DNA of 45,410 nucleotides from Thiotrichales bacterium 19S3-11 (GCA_021713295.1 JAKJJU010000024.1:1-45410), one strand, 5' to 3'. Shown: positions 35,473-45,215, counted from the first letter of the stretch. Program-made: numbers and translations. Notes: generated by a model not told the origin, from the sequence alone.

Positions 35473-36531
35473 GTGGCAATTAAGCATAAATTTTTTTCAC
35501 AATTGATAATTGGTATTTTTGTTATATTTTTACCGCTGTCAGCTTTGGCTTTTACAGACTATACTGTCTCAAAAGGTGATACTTTATGGGGTATTGCAGT
35601 TAAGCATAAACCTTCAGGTGTTTCAACATCTGATATGATTAAAGCAATTAAAGGCTTAAATATATCATCATCACCAGCGGTTGTAGATAATATTGTACGC
35701 TTGGGCGATCAATTATCATTACCCCAGACAAAAGCAGAAGTGAATCAAGCGATTGCTAAGCTAGATCAAGCTCAGAATAATTATCAAAAAGTACAAAAAA
35801 ATGGCGTAGTAACAGATCAAAGCAAAACAGAGATAGCAGCTGAGTCTACAACGAATAAACCAAATGAGGTCGTAGCGGTTCAGAGTATGCAGCAAAAACC
35901 AGTAGAAGCTTCAGATCATACAACGGTTAATCAGCCAACAATGACCTCACAGTCGAACGATCATGCAATTATATCTTCGGTTGATCAAAGTCAAGCTCAG
36001 GTAACTAAAACGGAGCAAGGTTATACGTTATCGGTTAATCAAGCAGCAACTGAAAAAAATGCTCAAAAAAGTGAAAGTCATTTTTTTAGCAGCCTTATTT
36101 GGATTATTGTTGCAGTAATCATTGTTTTGCTAATCGTGCGTAGGCTGCGTAAGCACAAAAGTTTAAAATCAGAAAAACATGTTCCAGATTATCATAGGCA
36201 AACACCAGGAGCAGGAAATTTATCTGATGATTATCAACCTAAATTAGAAATAGATGCTTCAAATATATCTGAAGTATTAGTTGAAGCAATGCTGCTTTTA
36301 AATGATGGGCGTTATGATGATGCAAGACATACCTTGCAGCAAACTTTAAAACTAAAACCAGACAGCATTGAAATTCGCATGAAACTGATGGAAGTTTATG
36401 CTGCAAGTGGTGATGAAATTTCATTTAATAGTGAACGTGATTATTTAGCAGCACATTTAATGAGCCACGATGATGAACGTTGGCAAGAAATTGATGAGAT
36501 ATATCATCAATATTTTATCGCTCGAGGTTAA
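35473..36531 (+). CDS. FimV-like LysM protein (short form)
   Basis: A 352-aa bitopic inner-membrane protein. The signal peptide (about 1-26) is followed by FimV-style N-terminal repeats with a LysM motif (YTVSKGDTLWGIAVKHKPSG, about 30-50), a Gln/Thr/Ser-rich linker (about 95-195), one transmembrane helix (SLIWIIVAVIIVLLIVRRLR, about 203-222) and a cytosolic TPR-like domain (YDDARHTLQQTLKLKPDSIE). FimV anchors at poles/septa, binds peptidoglycan and supports type IV pili and secretion in Pseudomonas, where it is over 900 residues. This one is about a third of that but keeps the domain order. GTG start at 35473 with AAGGAG at 9 nt. The tail ends acidic (DDERWQEIDEIYHQYF). Confidence 0.75.
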   Translation: MAIKHKFFSQLIIGIFVIFLPLSALAFTDYTVSKGDTLWGIAVKHKPSGVSTSDMIKAIKGLNISSSPAVVDNIVRLGDQLSLPQTKAEVNQAIAKLDQAQNNYQKVQKNGVVTDQSKTEIAAESTTNKPNEVVAVQSMQQKPVEASDHTTVNQPTMTSQSNDHAIISSVDQSQAQVTKTEQGYTLSVNQAATEKNAQKSESHFFSSLIWIIVAVIIVLLIVRRLRKHKSLKSEKHVPDYHRQTPGAGNLSDDYQPKLEIDASNISEVLVEAMLLLNDGRYDDARHTLQQTLKLKPDSIEIRMKLMEVYAASGDEISFNSERDYLAAHLMSHDDERWQEIDEIYHQYFIARG

Positions 36532-36613
36532 TCTTTTTTATTCTTGTTTCTGTTTTTATATTAATTTACCTATACTTAAATCAAGCGATAACTATTTAAT
36601 TAATTTATTCATT

Positions 36614-38389
36614 ATGGCGTTGTTGGATGTAAAGGACTTACATATCTGGATTAAGGATCAGCATAACTGGATTAAGGTACTTCAAGGCATTAATTTCTCT
36701 ATAGAAAAAGCACAAACATTCGCATTGGTCGGTGAGTCTGGTTGTGGTAAGACAATGACGGCAAATGCAATTATCCGACTGCTTCCGTTTGGAACTCATT
36801 ATATTCAACCAAGTGAAATTTATTTAGATCAAGTTAATTTGCTTGGATTATCAGAAGTCAAAATGAGGCAAATTCGAGGTAGTAAGATCTCGATGATTTT
36901 TCAAGAACCATCACTTGCGCTTAATCCGGTACTAACAATTAAACAACAGTTAATTGAAGCAATCCAAACCCCAGAGAATAACTCGAAACTGCAAGATGCA
37001 TTAATGTTATTAGATAAGGTGCAAATAAAAGATCCCAAATCATTCTTAACTCGTTATCCTTTTGAGCTCTCAGGAGGAATGAAACAAAGAGCTATGATTG
37101 CCATGGCATTAGCATCGAAACCGTTATTACTAATTGCGGATGAATCAACTACAGCACTTGATGTTACAGTCCAAAAAGAGATACTGCAATTATTAAAGCA
37201 ATTACAGAGTCAACATGGTTTAAGTTTATTGTTTATTAGTCATAACTTAATGTTAGTCAAAGAGATTGCTGATGAAATTGCCGTTATGAAAGATGGTAGA
37301 ATAATTGAGAAAAATCAATCAGATAGTTTTTTTGCTCAACCACAGCATCCATTTAGCCATAAACTTTTAGATACATTGCCAAAAGAAAAAAAAATCGTTG
37401 AAGCATCAACGGATCATACTATTTTAGATGCCAATAGAATATCAGTACGCTTTCCCATTAAAAAAGGATTTTTTAGGCGAACGCTAGGTTATCAAGTGGC
37501 ACTAGATAATGTATCGTTACAATTAAAAAAAGCAACAACATTAGCAGTTGTTGGTGAGTCAGGTAGTGGAAAAACAACGCTTTTAAAATCATTATTAAAT
37601 CTAGAGCCTCATCGTTATCAAGGGAAACTATATTATCATCAACAGGATTATGATCAATTATCTAAGCGTCAGTTTAAAGCACTAACGCGTAGTATACAGA
37701 TTGTTTTTCAAGATCCTTTTTCATCAATGAATCCTAAGTTATTAATCAAAGATATTTTATCTGAAGGCTTAGATGCGTATGGCTTGTATTTAGAGAAAAA
37801 TGAGCGCTATTCCTATTTAGTTGAGTTATTAACTAAAGTTGCATTGGAAGAAGAAGCATTACTTCGTTATCCACACGAGTTTTCAGGTGGACAGAGGCAG
37901 CGTATTGCAATTGCGAGAGCACTAGCAACCAATCCAGATGTGTTACTATTAGATGAACCAACGAGTGCTTTGGATGTTTCTGTACAAGCAAGTATATTAA
38001 ACTTATTGTTATCATTACAAAAAGAGCAAGGATTAAGTTATCTATTTATTAGTCATGATTTAATGGTTGTTTCATCATTAGCAGATGAAGTTATGGTTAT
38101 CTTTCAGGGACAAGTTGTTGAATTTGGCATAGCTAATACCGTGTTAAACTCGCCAAATCATCCTTATACGAAAGCATTATTAAACGCCATTCCTGGAAAA
38201 AAAAGCTTCAGTAGTAACGAAGTTAAAGAGTCACTAGACATTCAAGCGCAATCTGTTACATTAAAGCAAACAGTAACCGGTTGTTTGTATTATAAACGTT
38301 GTCAGTATGCGCAAAAACAATGTAAAAATCATCGACCAGAATTAACTGGAGATAAGCATAAAGTACGTTGCTTTTATCCAATAAATTAA
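36614..38389 (+). CDS. Fused dipeptide/oligopeptide ABC transporter ATPase (YejF/DppDF-like)
   Basis: A 591-aa protein carrying two ABC ATPase domains. The first has Walker A GESGCGKT, signature LSGGMKQR and Walker B LLIADESTTALDV. The second has Walker A GESGSGKT, signature FSGGQRQR and Walker B VLLLDEPTSALDV. The C-terminus has the oligopeptide-transporter HPY-type module (GCLYYKRCQYAQKQCKNHRP, then HKVRCFYP). It energises peptide uptake. The frame opens earlier (36470) but inside the FimV-like gene; ATG 36614 matches the family start, though it has no clear Shine-Dalgarno. No permease or binding-protein gene is near, so its partners are encoded elsewhere. Confidence 0.9.
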   Translation: MALLDVKDLHIWIKDQHNWIKVLQGINFSIEKAQTFALVGESGCGKTMTANAIIRLLPFGTHYIQPSEIYLDQVNLLGLSEVKMRQIRGSKISMIFQEPSLALNPVLTIKQQLIEAIQTPENNSKLQDALMLLDKVQIKDPKSFLTRYPFELSGGMKQRAMIAMALASKPLLLIADESTTALDVTVQKEILQLLKQLQSQHGLSLLFISHNLMLVKEIADEIAVMKDGRIIEKNQSDSFFAQPQHPFSHKLLDTLPKEKKIVEASTDHTILDANRISVRFPIKKGFFRRTLGYQVALDNVSLQLKKATTLAVVGESGSGKTTLLKSLLNLEPHRYQGKLYYHQQDYDQLSKRQFKALTRSIQIVFQDPFSSMNPKLLIKDILSEGLDAYGLYLEKNERYSYLVELLTKVALEEEALLRYPHEFSGGQRQRIAIARALATNPDVLLLDEPTSALDVSVQASILNLLLSLQKEQGLSYLFISHDLMVVSSLADEVMVIFQGQVVEFGIANTVLNSPNHPYTKALLNAIPGKKSFSSNEVKESLDIQAQSVTLKQTVTGCLYYKRCQYAQKQCKNHRPELTGDKHKVRCFYPIN

Positions 38390-38409
38390 ATCGTAATAGT
38401 ATATTTCGT

Positions 38410-39285
38410 ATGATTAAAGAAAAAAAAGACGGTGTTTTATATGTCGTTGCAACACCAATTGGTAATCTTAATGATATTACACTAAGAGCATTAGATATTT
38501 TAAAAACGGTAGATGTGATTTTAGCGGAAGACACGCGTGTAACGGCTAAATTGTTATCTCACTATGGGGTTTCAAAGCGGTTAATTTCGTATCATCACCA
38601 TAATGAGAAGAAACGCCTAGATGAAATTGAAAATTATTTAATAAAGGGGCAGTCAATTGCATTAGTCAGTGATGCAGGAACACCTTTAATTTCAGACCCT
38701 GGCTATATGATTGTTAATTATCTCAGGGAAAAACACTACAGCGTCATTCCATTACCCGGCGCATCTGCTGTTATTACCGCTATTTCGGCCTCAGGTTTAA
38801 AAACGGATCAATTTCAGTTTGTTGGTTTTTTATCGTCCAAACAAAAAACTAAGGAAACTCAGCTCTCTCAGATTAAAACATACGTCGGTACAAGTATTTT
38901 ATATGAGTCACCACATCGGTTGATTGAAACATTAAAAATGATTGCATCACTATTTGGTACTCATGATCAAATCACTTTAGCAAAAGAGTTAACTAAACAA
39001 CATGAACATTTCATTAAAGGTAGTGCTACTGAAATTTTAGACTGGATAAATGAAGATCGATTACGCTTAAAAGGTGAATTTGTTATTCTGATTGAAAGTG
39101 CAGTTGATGAGGATAAAAATACAAATTCAGAATTTGATCAGCAGGTAATTGATGCATTAAAAATAATGCTAAAAGAATTACCTTTGAAGCAGGCGGTTGC
39201 CATAACAGCAAAACTATTTAATCAAAAGAAAAATAAGCTATATAACTATGCATTATCATTAACCAATGAGAAGGAATCATCGTGA
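38410..39285 (+). CDS. rsmI: 16S rRNA (cytidine-1402-2'-O)-methyltransferase
   Basis: A 291-aa SAM-dependent enzyme that 2'-O-methylates C1402 in the 30S decoding centre. Family motifs are clear from the start: LYVVATPIGNLNDITLRALD, AEDTRVTAKLLSHYGV, SLVSDAGTPLISDPGY-type motif (ALVSDAGTPLISDPGYMI), PLPGASAVITAISASGL and YESPHRLIETL. The ATG at 38410 fits the family N-terminus; the TTG at 38368 lies inside the ABC gene and is rejected. It follows the ABC ATPase by 20 bp and overlaps the next gene through a GTGA junction. Confidence 0.96.
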   Translation: MIKEKKDGVLYVVATPIGNLNDITLRALDILKTVDVILAEDTRVTAKLLSHYGVSKRLISYHHHNEKKRLDEIENYLIKGQSIALVSDAGTPLISDPGYMIVNYLREKHYSVIPLPGASAVITAISASGLKTDQFQFVGFLSSKQKTKETQLSQIKTYVGTSILYESPHRLIETLKMIASLFGTHDQITLAKELTKQHEHFIKGSATEILDWINEDRLRLKGEFVILIESAVDEDKNTNSEFDQQVIDALKIMLKELPLKQAVAITAKLFNQKKNKLYNYALSLTNEKESS

Positions 39286-39848
39286 TAGAGCGTATATTAT
39301 TTGCATTGAAACAATTAAAATACTACAGAAAAGATCTTAAAGAAATACTTAAACATAGCGATTATACGATTAACAATGTATTGGAGATGGATATCTCTAA
39401 AATAAAAGCTTCTGGTATTAAAGTAATGGTGCTTGATTTTGATGGTGTATTGGCAGCGCACGGTGAAGATGAACCATCCGATAGTGTAAAAGTTTGGTTA
39501 GGCAAATTAGTTGATGCATTTGGTGAAGATCATATTTATATCTTATCAAATAAACCCACACAGGTAAGGTTAGAGTACTTTAAAAAACAGTTCCCATTAT
39601 TTCAATTTATATCAGGAGTAAGAAAAAAACCTTACCCAGATGGACTTGAGAAAGTCATTTCACTGTCAAAAGTACAAGCTGAGCATATTGCACTGGTAGA
39701 TGATCGGCTTTTAACCGGTTGTATGGCTGCATTAATTGCAAAAACTCAGCCAATTTATATTAAAAAGGCACAGACGAATTATAAAAAAAGACCTTTAATT
39801 GAGCTCTTTTTTGCCTTTTTACGAAAAGCAGAACGATTAATGGTATAA
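39282..39848 (+). CDS. HAD-superfamily phosphatase, YqeG-like
   Basis: A 188-aa soluble phosphatase of HAD subclass III. Motif I is LDFDGVLAAHG (the two Asp at about 52 and 54), motif II ILSNKP, motif III the Lys in RKKPYPDG, and motif IV VDDRLLTGCMAALIA, equivalent to VGDQLLTD of YqeG. Relatives include phosphatidylglycerophosphate phosphatases (Gep4) but the substrate of the bacterial type is not settled. GTG start at 39282 overlaps the rsmI stop (GTGA), so translation is coupled. Terminal residues are basic and hydrophobic (FFAFLRKAERLMV), perhaps a membrane-contacting helix. Confidence 0.8.
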   Translation: MIERILFALKQLKYYRKDLKEILKHSDYTINNVLEMDISKIKASGIKVMVLDFDGVLAAHGEDEPSDSVKVWLGKLVDAFGEDHIYILSNKPTQVRLEYFKKQFPLFQFISGVRKKPYPDGLEKVISLSKVQAEHIALVDDRLLTGCMAALIAKTQPIYIKKAQTNYKKRPLIELFFAFLRKAERLMV

Positions 39849-39917
39849 AATGGCGATAGGTAATAGATTGTAATTTTTTCTATTTCGCTTTAATCTTTAG
39901 ATATTATTTATTGAGGT

Positions 39918-41480
39918 ATGGTTAACAAATTGAGTATTAATATACATCACCATAAAATTGGTTTTATTGCATTAACAGCAATTGGAATTGGTACAATGAT
40001 TGGCTCAGGGTGGCTTTTTAGTTCATTTTATGCGGCTAAAATTGCCGGCCCTTCAGCTTTTATAGCTTGGTTATTTACAGCAGCCATTATTTTAATTTTA
40101 GGCCTATGCCTTGCTGAAATATCATTTAACTATCCTAAAAGAGGATTAATGGCAAGGCTTTTAGTAATAAGTCATAATAAAGAGTTTGCATTTATCTGTA
40201 CGATAGCAACGTGGTTGGGGTTAACAGCTGTTATTGCTACAGAGGCTGAAGGAAGTATTCAATATATATCATCACTGTCAAAGACAATAAGCCCTTATTT
40301 ATTTGATTCCGTTAGCCATCAACTTACGCATATTGGTTTGCTTGTTTCTATTTGTATGGTATTGGTTTTTGGGGTAATAAATTTCTGGGGAGTGAAAGTT
40401 CTCTCTCATAGTAATGTTTTGTTAACTGTTGTTAAAGTCTGTATACCGATGATAACAGCGATTTCTATTATGTTAGCCAGTTTTAAATCAAGTAATTTTC
40501 ATGCAGCAGGGTATGGATTTATGCCTTATGGATTTTCCTCTATATTTTCAGCAATGATTGGCGCTGGTATGATTTATTCATTTAATGGTTTTCAGAATAT
40601 TGTTTCATTTTCATCTGAGGCAAAAAATCCCAAACGGGATATTCCATTGGCAATGATTTTATCAATTATCATTACACTTTTAGTTTATATGACGCTCCAG
40701 AGTTCATTTATTGGTTCGATCGATGTGACCTCAGGTTGGAACCATTTAAATTTCACAAGCCCATTTGTGCAAATCACTATGATGTTAAATTTGAACTTAA
40801 TAACCATTGTTTTATATGCTGATGCTGTGGCATCACCTTCAGGTACAGGCTTAATCTATACGGGTTCTACAACTAGAATGTTAACTGGTATGTCTGAAGA
40901 TAAGCAAATGCCAGCATTTTTTATGAAAATGTCTAAGTATAATTTCAGTAGGCGTTCATTAGTGACAACCATTCTATTGGCAATTGTTTTTCTAGTAATG
41001 TTTAAATCTTGGGCCTCTTTAGTTTCATTTTTATCGTTATTTTATGTTATTTCTTACATGTCAATTCCTGTGTGTTTAGGTAAACTTCGAGCTCATAAGA
41101 TAAAGGGGCAGTTTTCAATTCCATGTATTCAAATGTTACTACCATTTATTTTTGCGTTCTTATCTATTTTATTTATATTTTCAGGTTTTCCTTATACGCT
41201 ATATGTTGTAGGGTTTATCTGTTTGGCCTTTATTGGCTATACGTTAACCCAAATAAAGTACCATGATAGTTTTTTGCAGGTTGTATTAAAATCATCCCCC
41301 CTTTTGTGTCATATTATTGTGCTAGCTTTACTATCAACGCTAGGGCCATTAGCCTATGGTGGAATGGGAATTTTAAGTAATTATGTCTTTTTTGGATTAA
41401 TTGTTATCGTTTCTTTTATAACTTATTTTTTGGTAACTTATGTTTATCAAAGTACACCAGAAGTACCTTTAAGTCCCTAA
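39918..41480 (+). CDS. Amino-acid permease, APC superfamily
   Basis: A 520-aa inner-membrane protein with 12 or more helices. The first helix contains the APC substrate-binding kink GIGTMIGSGWLFSSF, and the TM6 region has GAGMIYSFNGFQNIVSFSSE followed by AKNPKRDIPLAMI, the hallmark consensus of the family (E-x-K-N-P-x-R-x-I-P). The substrate is not determined by sequence. The start is uncertain: ATG 39918 has GAGG only 1 nt before it, while the in-frame TTG 39930 gets that GAGG at 13 nt. Related proteins in intracellular gammaproteobacteria import host amino acids. It stands alone between the HAD gene and the convergent ghrA-like gene. Confidence 0.88.
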   Translation: MVNKLSINIHHHKIGFIALTAIGIGTMIGSGWLFSSFYAAKIAGPSAFIAWLFTAAIILILGLCLAEISFNYPKRGLMARLLVISHNKEFAFICTIATWLGLTAVIATEAEGSIQYISSLSKTISPYLFDSVSHQLTHIGLLVSICMVLVFGVINFWGVKVLSHSNVLLTVVKVCIPMITAISIMLASFKSSNFHAAGYGFMPYGFSSIFSAMIGAGMIYSFNGFQNIVSFSSEAKNPKRDIPLAMILSIIITLLVYMTLQSSFIGSIDVTSGWNHLNFTSPFVQITMMLNLNLITIVLYADAVASPSGTGLIYTGSTTRMLTGMSEDKQMPAFFMKMSKYNFSRRSLVTTILLAIVFLVMFKSWASLVSFLSLFYVISYMSIPVCLGKLRAHKIKGQFSIPCIQMLLPFIFAFLSILFIFSGFPYTLYVVGFICLAFIGYTLTQIKYHDSFLQVVLKSSPLLCHIIVLALLSTLGPLAYGGMGILSNYVFFGLIVIVSFITYFLVTYVYQSTPEVPLSP

Positions 41481-41487
41481 TAGATTA

Positions 41488-42444
41488 CTAATAGCCTTTT
41501 TCTTTATTCACTTGGTAGCATAACGGTTGATGGCTTTGCATGCGCTTATAATTATCAGCAACACAAATAGCTGCGCTAAAAGGATCGCTGACGGCTGCGT
41601 TATGTGGCGTTAATTCAATTTTTGGATGAGACCAAAAAGGGTGATCTTTAGCAAGTGGTTCCTGATTAAAAACATCTAGTTTAGCACCAGATAGTTTATT
41701 ATTATCAAGTGCATTGAGTAGGTCTGCTTCATTAATATGAGCACCACGGCCAATATTTATGATATAGGCATCATCGGGGAGTTTATTAATGAGTTCTTGA
41801 TTAATGATTCCGGTTGTTTGAGATGTTAATGGTAGTGTGCAAACCAGGATATGACTTAAGTTTAAAAATGTATCTAGCTGGGCGTGTTCATAAGTTTCAA
41901 TCCCTGTAATTATTTTTTTACTTCTGCTATAACCAATAGTTGGGATTTGAATATGACTTAAGGCTTGGGCAATATAGCTACCAATTTCACCAATGCCCAT
42001 AACACCAACGGTATTTTTATCAGTAGTATTAAATGGGGGAAACTGATCCCAGTATTTTTGTTGTTGACTTTGTTTAAACCGACTGTACTCTCGAGTATGA
42101 TTCAACGCTGCTTGAATAACATAGTGGGCCATATCACGAGATAGTTTTGGATCTGCAACTCGGACAATGGCAACGCCATCTTTAATCGAGTTATCATTAA
42201 CTAAGTGATTAACGCCAGCACCACTTGATGAGATGCATTTTAGGTTAGGAAACTCATTAAACACACCTTCTGGTTGTGACCAGCAAACAGCAAACTCAAC
42301 CGCTTCAGGTTCTGGAATCGCTGGATAAATATGGATTTCAACGTGATCAATTAATTTAGATAATGCTTCATGCCACAATGAAATTTGTTTTTCCCTGCGT
42401 TTTCTCTCTGTTTCATCTTTTCCAATAATCAGTGCAATTGACAT
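41488..42444 (-). CDS. ghrA: Glyoxylate/hydroxypyruvate reductase A-like D-2-hydroxyacid dehydrogenase
   Basis: A 318-aa NAD(P)-dependent enzyme. The Rossmann motif VGVMGIGEIGSYIAQAL lies at about 147-163. The family pattern follows: SHILVCTLPLTSQTTGIINQ, INIGRGAHINEADLLNALDN with the active-site Arg, and the catalytic-His segment IELTPHNAAVSDP. The first third has the CWSQPEGVFNEFPNLKCISS, then GAGVNHLV, pattern typical of GhrA rather than of PdxB or SerA. It would reduce glyoxylate and hydroxypyruvate. Convergent with the permease, 7 bp between stops. It lies 89 bp downstream of the ankyrin-type gene. Confidence 0.87.
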   Translation of the reverse strand: MSIALIIGKDETERKRREKQISLWHEALSKLIDHVEIHIYPAIPEPEAVEFAVCWSQPEGVFNEFPNLKCISSSGAGVNHLVNDNSIKDGVAIVRVADPKLSRDMAHYVIQAALNHTREYSRFKQSQQQKYWDQFPPFNTTDKNTVGVMGIGEIGSYIAQALSHIQIPTIGYSRSKKIITGIETYEHAQLDTFLNLSHILVCTLPLTSQTTGIINQELINKLPDDAYIINIGRGAHINEADLLNALDNNKLSGAKLDVFNQEPLAKDHPFWSHPKIELTPHNAAVSDPFSAAICVADNYKRMQSHQPLCYQVNKEKGY

Positions 42445-42533
42445 TGATCTGCTCTATGTTAATTGATTAGATTTTTATTCTAAAATGTTAATGCTGAAAT
42501 AACAATCATTGTAGATAAATACCTAGTGCTTTT

Positions 42534-44942
42534 TTAAATAAGATCACCAAAAATATCATCACCAAAACCATCACCAGGGTTACTAAAGGTTTGTTTAGAG
42601 GCGGATAATGAAAGCTTTTTAGCTTGCTTAAATGCAGGTTTTGGAGGCTCACTTGCTTTAGGTTTTGTTAATTTTAGTACTTTTTCTTTATCAGATTGCG
42701 ATAAGCAGGCCATTACGGTTTTCATTTTATCTGTGTCAGTTTTGATTATATCTAGTAATGATTGACCTTTTTGGTTAATCGGCGTGGTCAAAGCTTTAAA
42801 CCTATCTGCATCTGGGAGGGAGTGTAATACAATAGATAGTAGCTGTGTACTGTGACAGTAGCTTAGTGCATTTAGGCATCCATCAAAAGTTTTACCTTTA
42901 TTTTGAGTTGCTAATAAATTAAATCGTTTCTCTAGCGGTAGTTTTTCTAAAATGCTGGTAAGTATTATATGATTATCTTTGGGGGAGCTAAGTCTTAGTT
43001 GTAAAAAGTTAAAATCGTCTTTATTGGTTATTTTTGATAATTCTAATAATTCAGTATCTGAAAGTTTATCAATAATTGATTTCAATATGTAATCGTTGGT
43101 GTATTCTATAGCTTCAAAAAATAAAGCGGCATTGTTTTCGCTGAGTAAGGCAAATAAAACTTCTGGTTTCATATACTCGAGAATTACCTGTATTGCAGCT
43201 TGATTTTGAGTAGAAATTGCATACGATAATAGTGAGTTTTCTTTGAAATCTTTATCGTTAACTAAAAGCTTTAGTTTCTCACTATCAAGTTTGTCAATAA
43301 GCATTTTAAATGATAATAAACTATCACAAGCTTCCATAAGAACTGATTTTCCGAGTTTATTTTTTGATTTTACTATTTCAAAAAGCTCATCTGGCTTTAA
43401 ATACGGTAATATTTCAATCAGAGAATTAGGTTGTTTGACTGCCACGTGGAGTACTGAATTATGATTAGCATCTCGAGCATTGAGAATTTGATAGGAGGCA
43501 TCTTTTGCCAATAATCCGGATAAAATTTCAGATTGGCCATTTCTAGCTGTAAAATGAAGTAGGGACTCTTTATTCTTACGTAAGATGGTTAAAGGGAGTT
43601 GTTTTTTTTGAATTAGCTCCTCAAATTCTTTATAGTCTTTGATATTATTGTTTAGCCATTTTTCGCTAGAAGCTAACGCGCTATTAAAATTATCATTATC
43701 AAAGTCATGACATAGTTCAGATAAATTACTTTTCATTTCATGAATTACTTCATGTTTGCTTTTTTCAGTAACGAGATATCCTATAACTTCAAGCATCAAA
43801 TCAGTCGTCGACATTTTTTGAACTTTTTGAGCTAATAGTAATTTAATTAAAGGGTAGTTTTCACCCTTAATAGCAGCTTGAAGTAAGCTTATACCACCAT
43901 ATTCTAGGTTAATATCTTCCCCATTTTCAAATAATTTTTTTATAAATGCTATATCATTACTATGTAATATTAAGTTCATTCTAGCTTCTTTTTCTGCTAA
44001 AAAATGCCATTTAAGCCCATCTGGGCCGTCGGGAATAATAGGGCTGTCATAGATATCTAACGCTTGAGGAAGACTTAACTCATCAATTATCGCTTGTAAT
44101 AGTTTGTTTAAGATAGGAGATGGTATTTCTCTTATTAAATCAGCTGAGTGTGAGCCTTGGTGACCAGTGCGCTCTGAAAAGTATTTGCGGTACCATGGAG
44201 CATATTTTATGCTATGGCTATTCATGCTGGCAGAGCGATTTTTTACATAACTAATTTGTTCTAAAGTTTCATTTTGATACTTTGAGTCTTCTTGAAGCGC
44301 ATTACTTATTTTGAAACGTAGCGAATCAGGTATGCTCTTGGGTGAGTATTGACTAAGTTCTGCTTGAAATTCTTTTAATGACTCATCACTTTCAAGATCA
44401 ATTTGATGAACATCCCTCTTCATATCGATAAAATAGGCACTCCAGAGGCCTGATTGACTATCTTGAGTGTATATCACTTCATTTGGAATGCGACCTTCTC
44501 TTGGAGGTAGTGTGTTAACAAATTTTAATCCGCAACCTGATTTCCAAATACCAAAGCCAAGCATAAGTCCATTGACTCCGGCTTTATGGCCAATGCCTAA
44601 AGATTGTGCGATAGATACATGTAGTGGTAAAGCACCGGTGAATCCAGCATTTAAAGTCCCTAACGGTACACCTGTGAATTGATTACTAATAGGGAGCGGC
44701 TGTCCATCTTTATCAATTTTAGCTAAACCATCATGATTGTTAAATGCAGGTACAAGGTGAATAATAACTCTATTTTCTTCTGGTAATAATTCAGCTAGTC
44801 CTATAAATCCCTGTTTAGGCTGCGCTTTTAGAAAAGCGCTTTTTGAATTTTCTGATAATTCTACCGATACATGCTCATGAAGAATATTCGGCATATGAAC
44901 AACATCAAAGACAGGTGAATTTTCTTTCATTTCTTCAAACAT
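42534..44942 (-). CDS. Ankyrin-repeat-type protein with an unrecognised N-terminal domain; effector candidate
   Basis: An 802-aa soluble protein without signal peptide. Residues about 1-300 are unlike any family I can name; a Gly-rich segment (LGIGHKAGVNGLMLGFGIWK, about 117-136) and PPREGRIPNEV stand out. From about 325 on it is built of helix pairs of ankyrin type, the clearest being GGISLLQAAIKGENYPLIKL (about 345) and ESLLHFTARNGQSEILSGLL (about 460), then DANHNSVLHVAVKQP. Later repeats are degenerate. The C-terminus is a basic Lys/Ser/Pro linker followed by GDGFGDDIFGDLI. AAGGG lies 7 nt before the ATG. Ankyrin proteins of this size in intracellular bacteria are often secreted effectors; that role here is inference. 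Confidence 0.6.
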   Translation of the reverse strand: MFEEMKENSPVFDVVHMPNILHEHVSVELSENSKSAFLKAQPKQGFIGLAELLPEENRVIIHLVPAFNNHDGLAKIDKDGQPLPISNQFTGVPLGTLNAGFTGALPLHVSIAQSLGIGHKAGVNGLMLGFGIWKSGCGLKFVNTLPPREGRIPNEVIYTQDSQSGLWSAYFIDMKRDVHQIDLESDESLKEFQAELSQYSPKSIPDSLRFKISNALQEDSKYQNETLEQISYVKNRSASMNSHSIKYAPWYRKYFSERTGHQGSHSADLIREIPSPILNKLLQAIIDELSLPQALDIYDSPIIPDGPDGLKWHFLAEKEARMNLILHSNDIAFIKKLFENGEDINLEYGGISLLQAAIKGENYPLIKLLLAQKVQKMSTTDLMLEVIGYLVTEKSKHEVIHEMKSNLSELCHDFDNDNFNSALASSEKWLNNNIKDYKEFEELIQKKQLPLTILRKNKESLLHFTARNGQSEILSGLLAKDASYQILNARDANHNSVLHVAVKQPNSLIEILPYLKPDELFEIVKSKNKLGKSVLMEACDSLLSFKMLIDKLDSEKLKLLVNDKDFKENSLLSYAISTQNQAAIQVILEYMKPEVLFALLSENNAALFFEAIEYTNDYILKSIIDKLSDTELLELSKITNKDDFNFLQLRLSSPKDNHIILTSILEKLPLEKRFNLLATQNKGKTFDGCLNALSYCHSTQLLSIVLHSLPDADRFKALTTPINQKGQSLLDIIKTDTDKMKTVMACLSQSDKEKVLKLTKPKASEPPKPAFKQAKKLSLSASKQTFSNPGDGFGDDIFGDLI

Positions 44943-45215
44943 GCGGCAACCCTTAAATACAAATAATTAATTATTGTAATAATTTAATTAAATGTACCAT
45001 AAAATTAATATATAATGAAAATAAAATTATTATAAATACTCACATTAAATAGAAGCAATTTGTAGCTAGGCATTAATTTAATAGCAGTTTGATTGATCAA
45101 TAAAAAAACAATCATAATAAAAATCACACTACACGACAGTAACGCTGTAACCCATTGATTTTTCATTGTTATCATTCATTCTTATAATCGCCAAAAAACA
45201 AAAAAGAGCGATATC
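44943..45215. other. 273-bp gap between the ankyrin-type gene and the IS4-type transposase
   Basis: Very AT-rich, with no coding frame. The left terminus of the IS4-type element must lie somewhere here. A small inverted repeat ACAG-TAACG-CTGT occurs at about 45138-45150. The ankyrin gene's promoter is also in this gap, so the insertion may affect it. I cannot place the IS boundary exactly. Confidence 0.4.

Noticed and set aside
37868-37876. TTATCCACA DnaA box inside the ABC ATPase gene
   Set aside because: Single isolated match within a coding region, expected by chance at this base composition.
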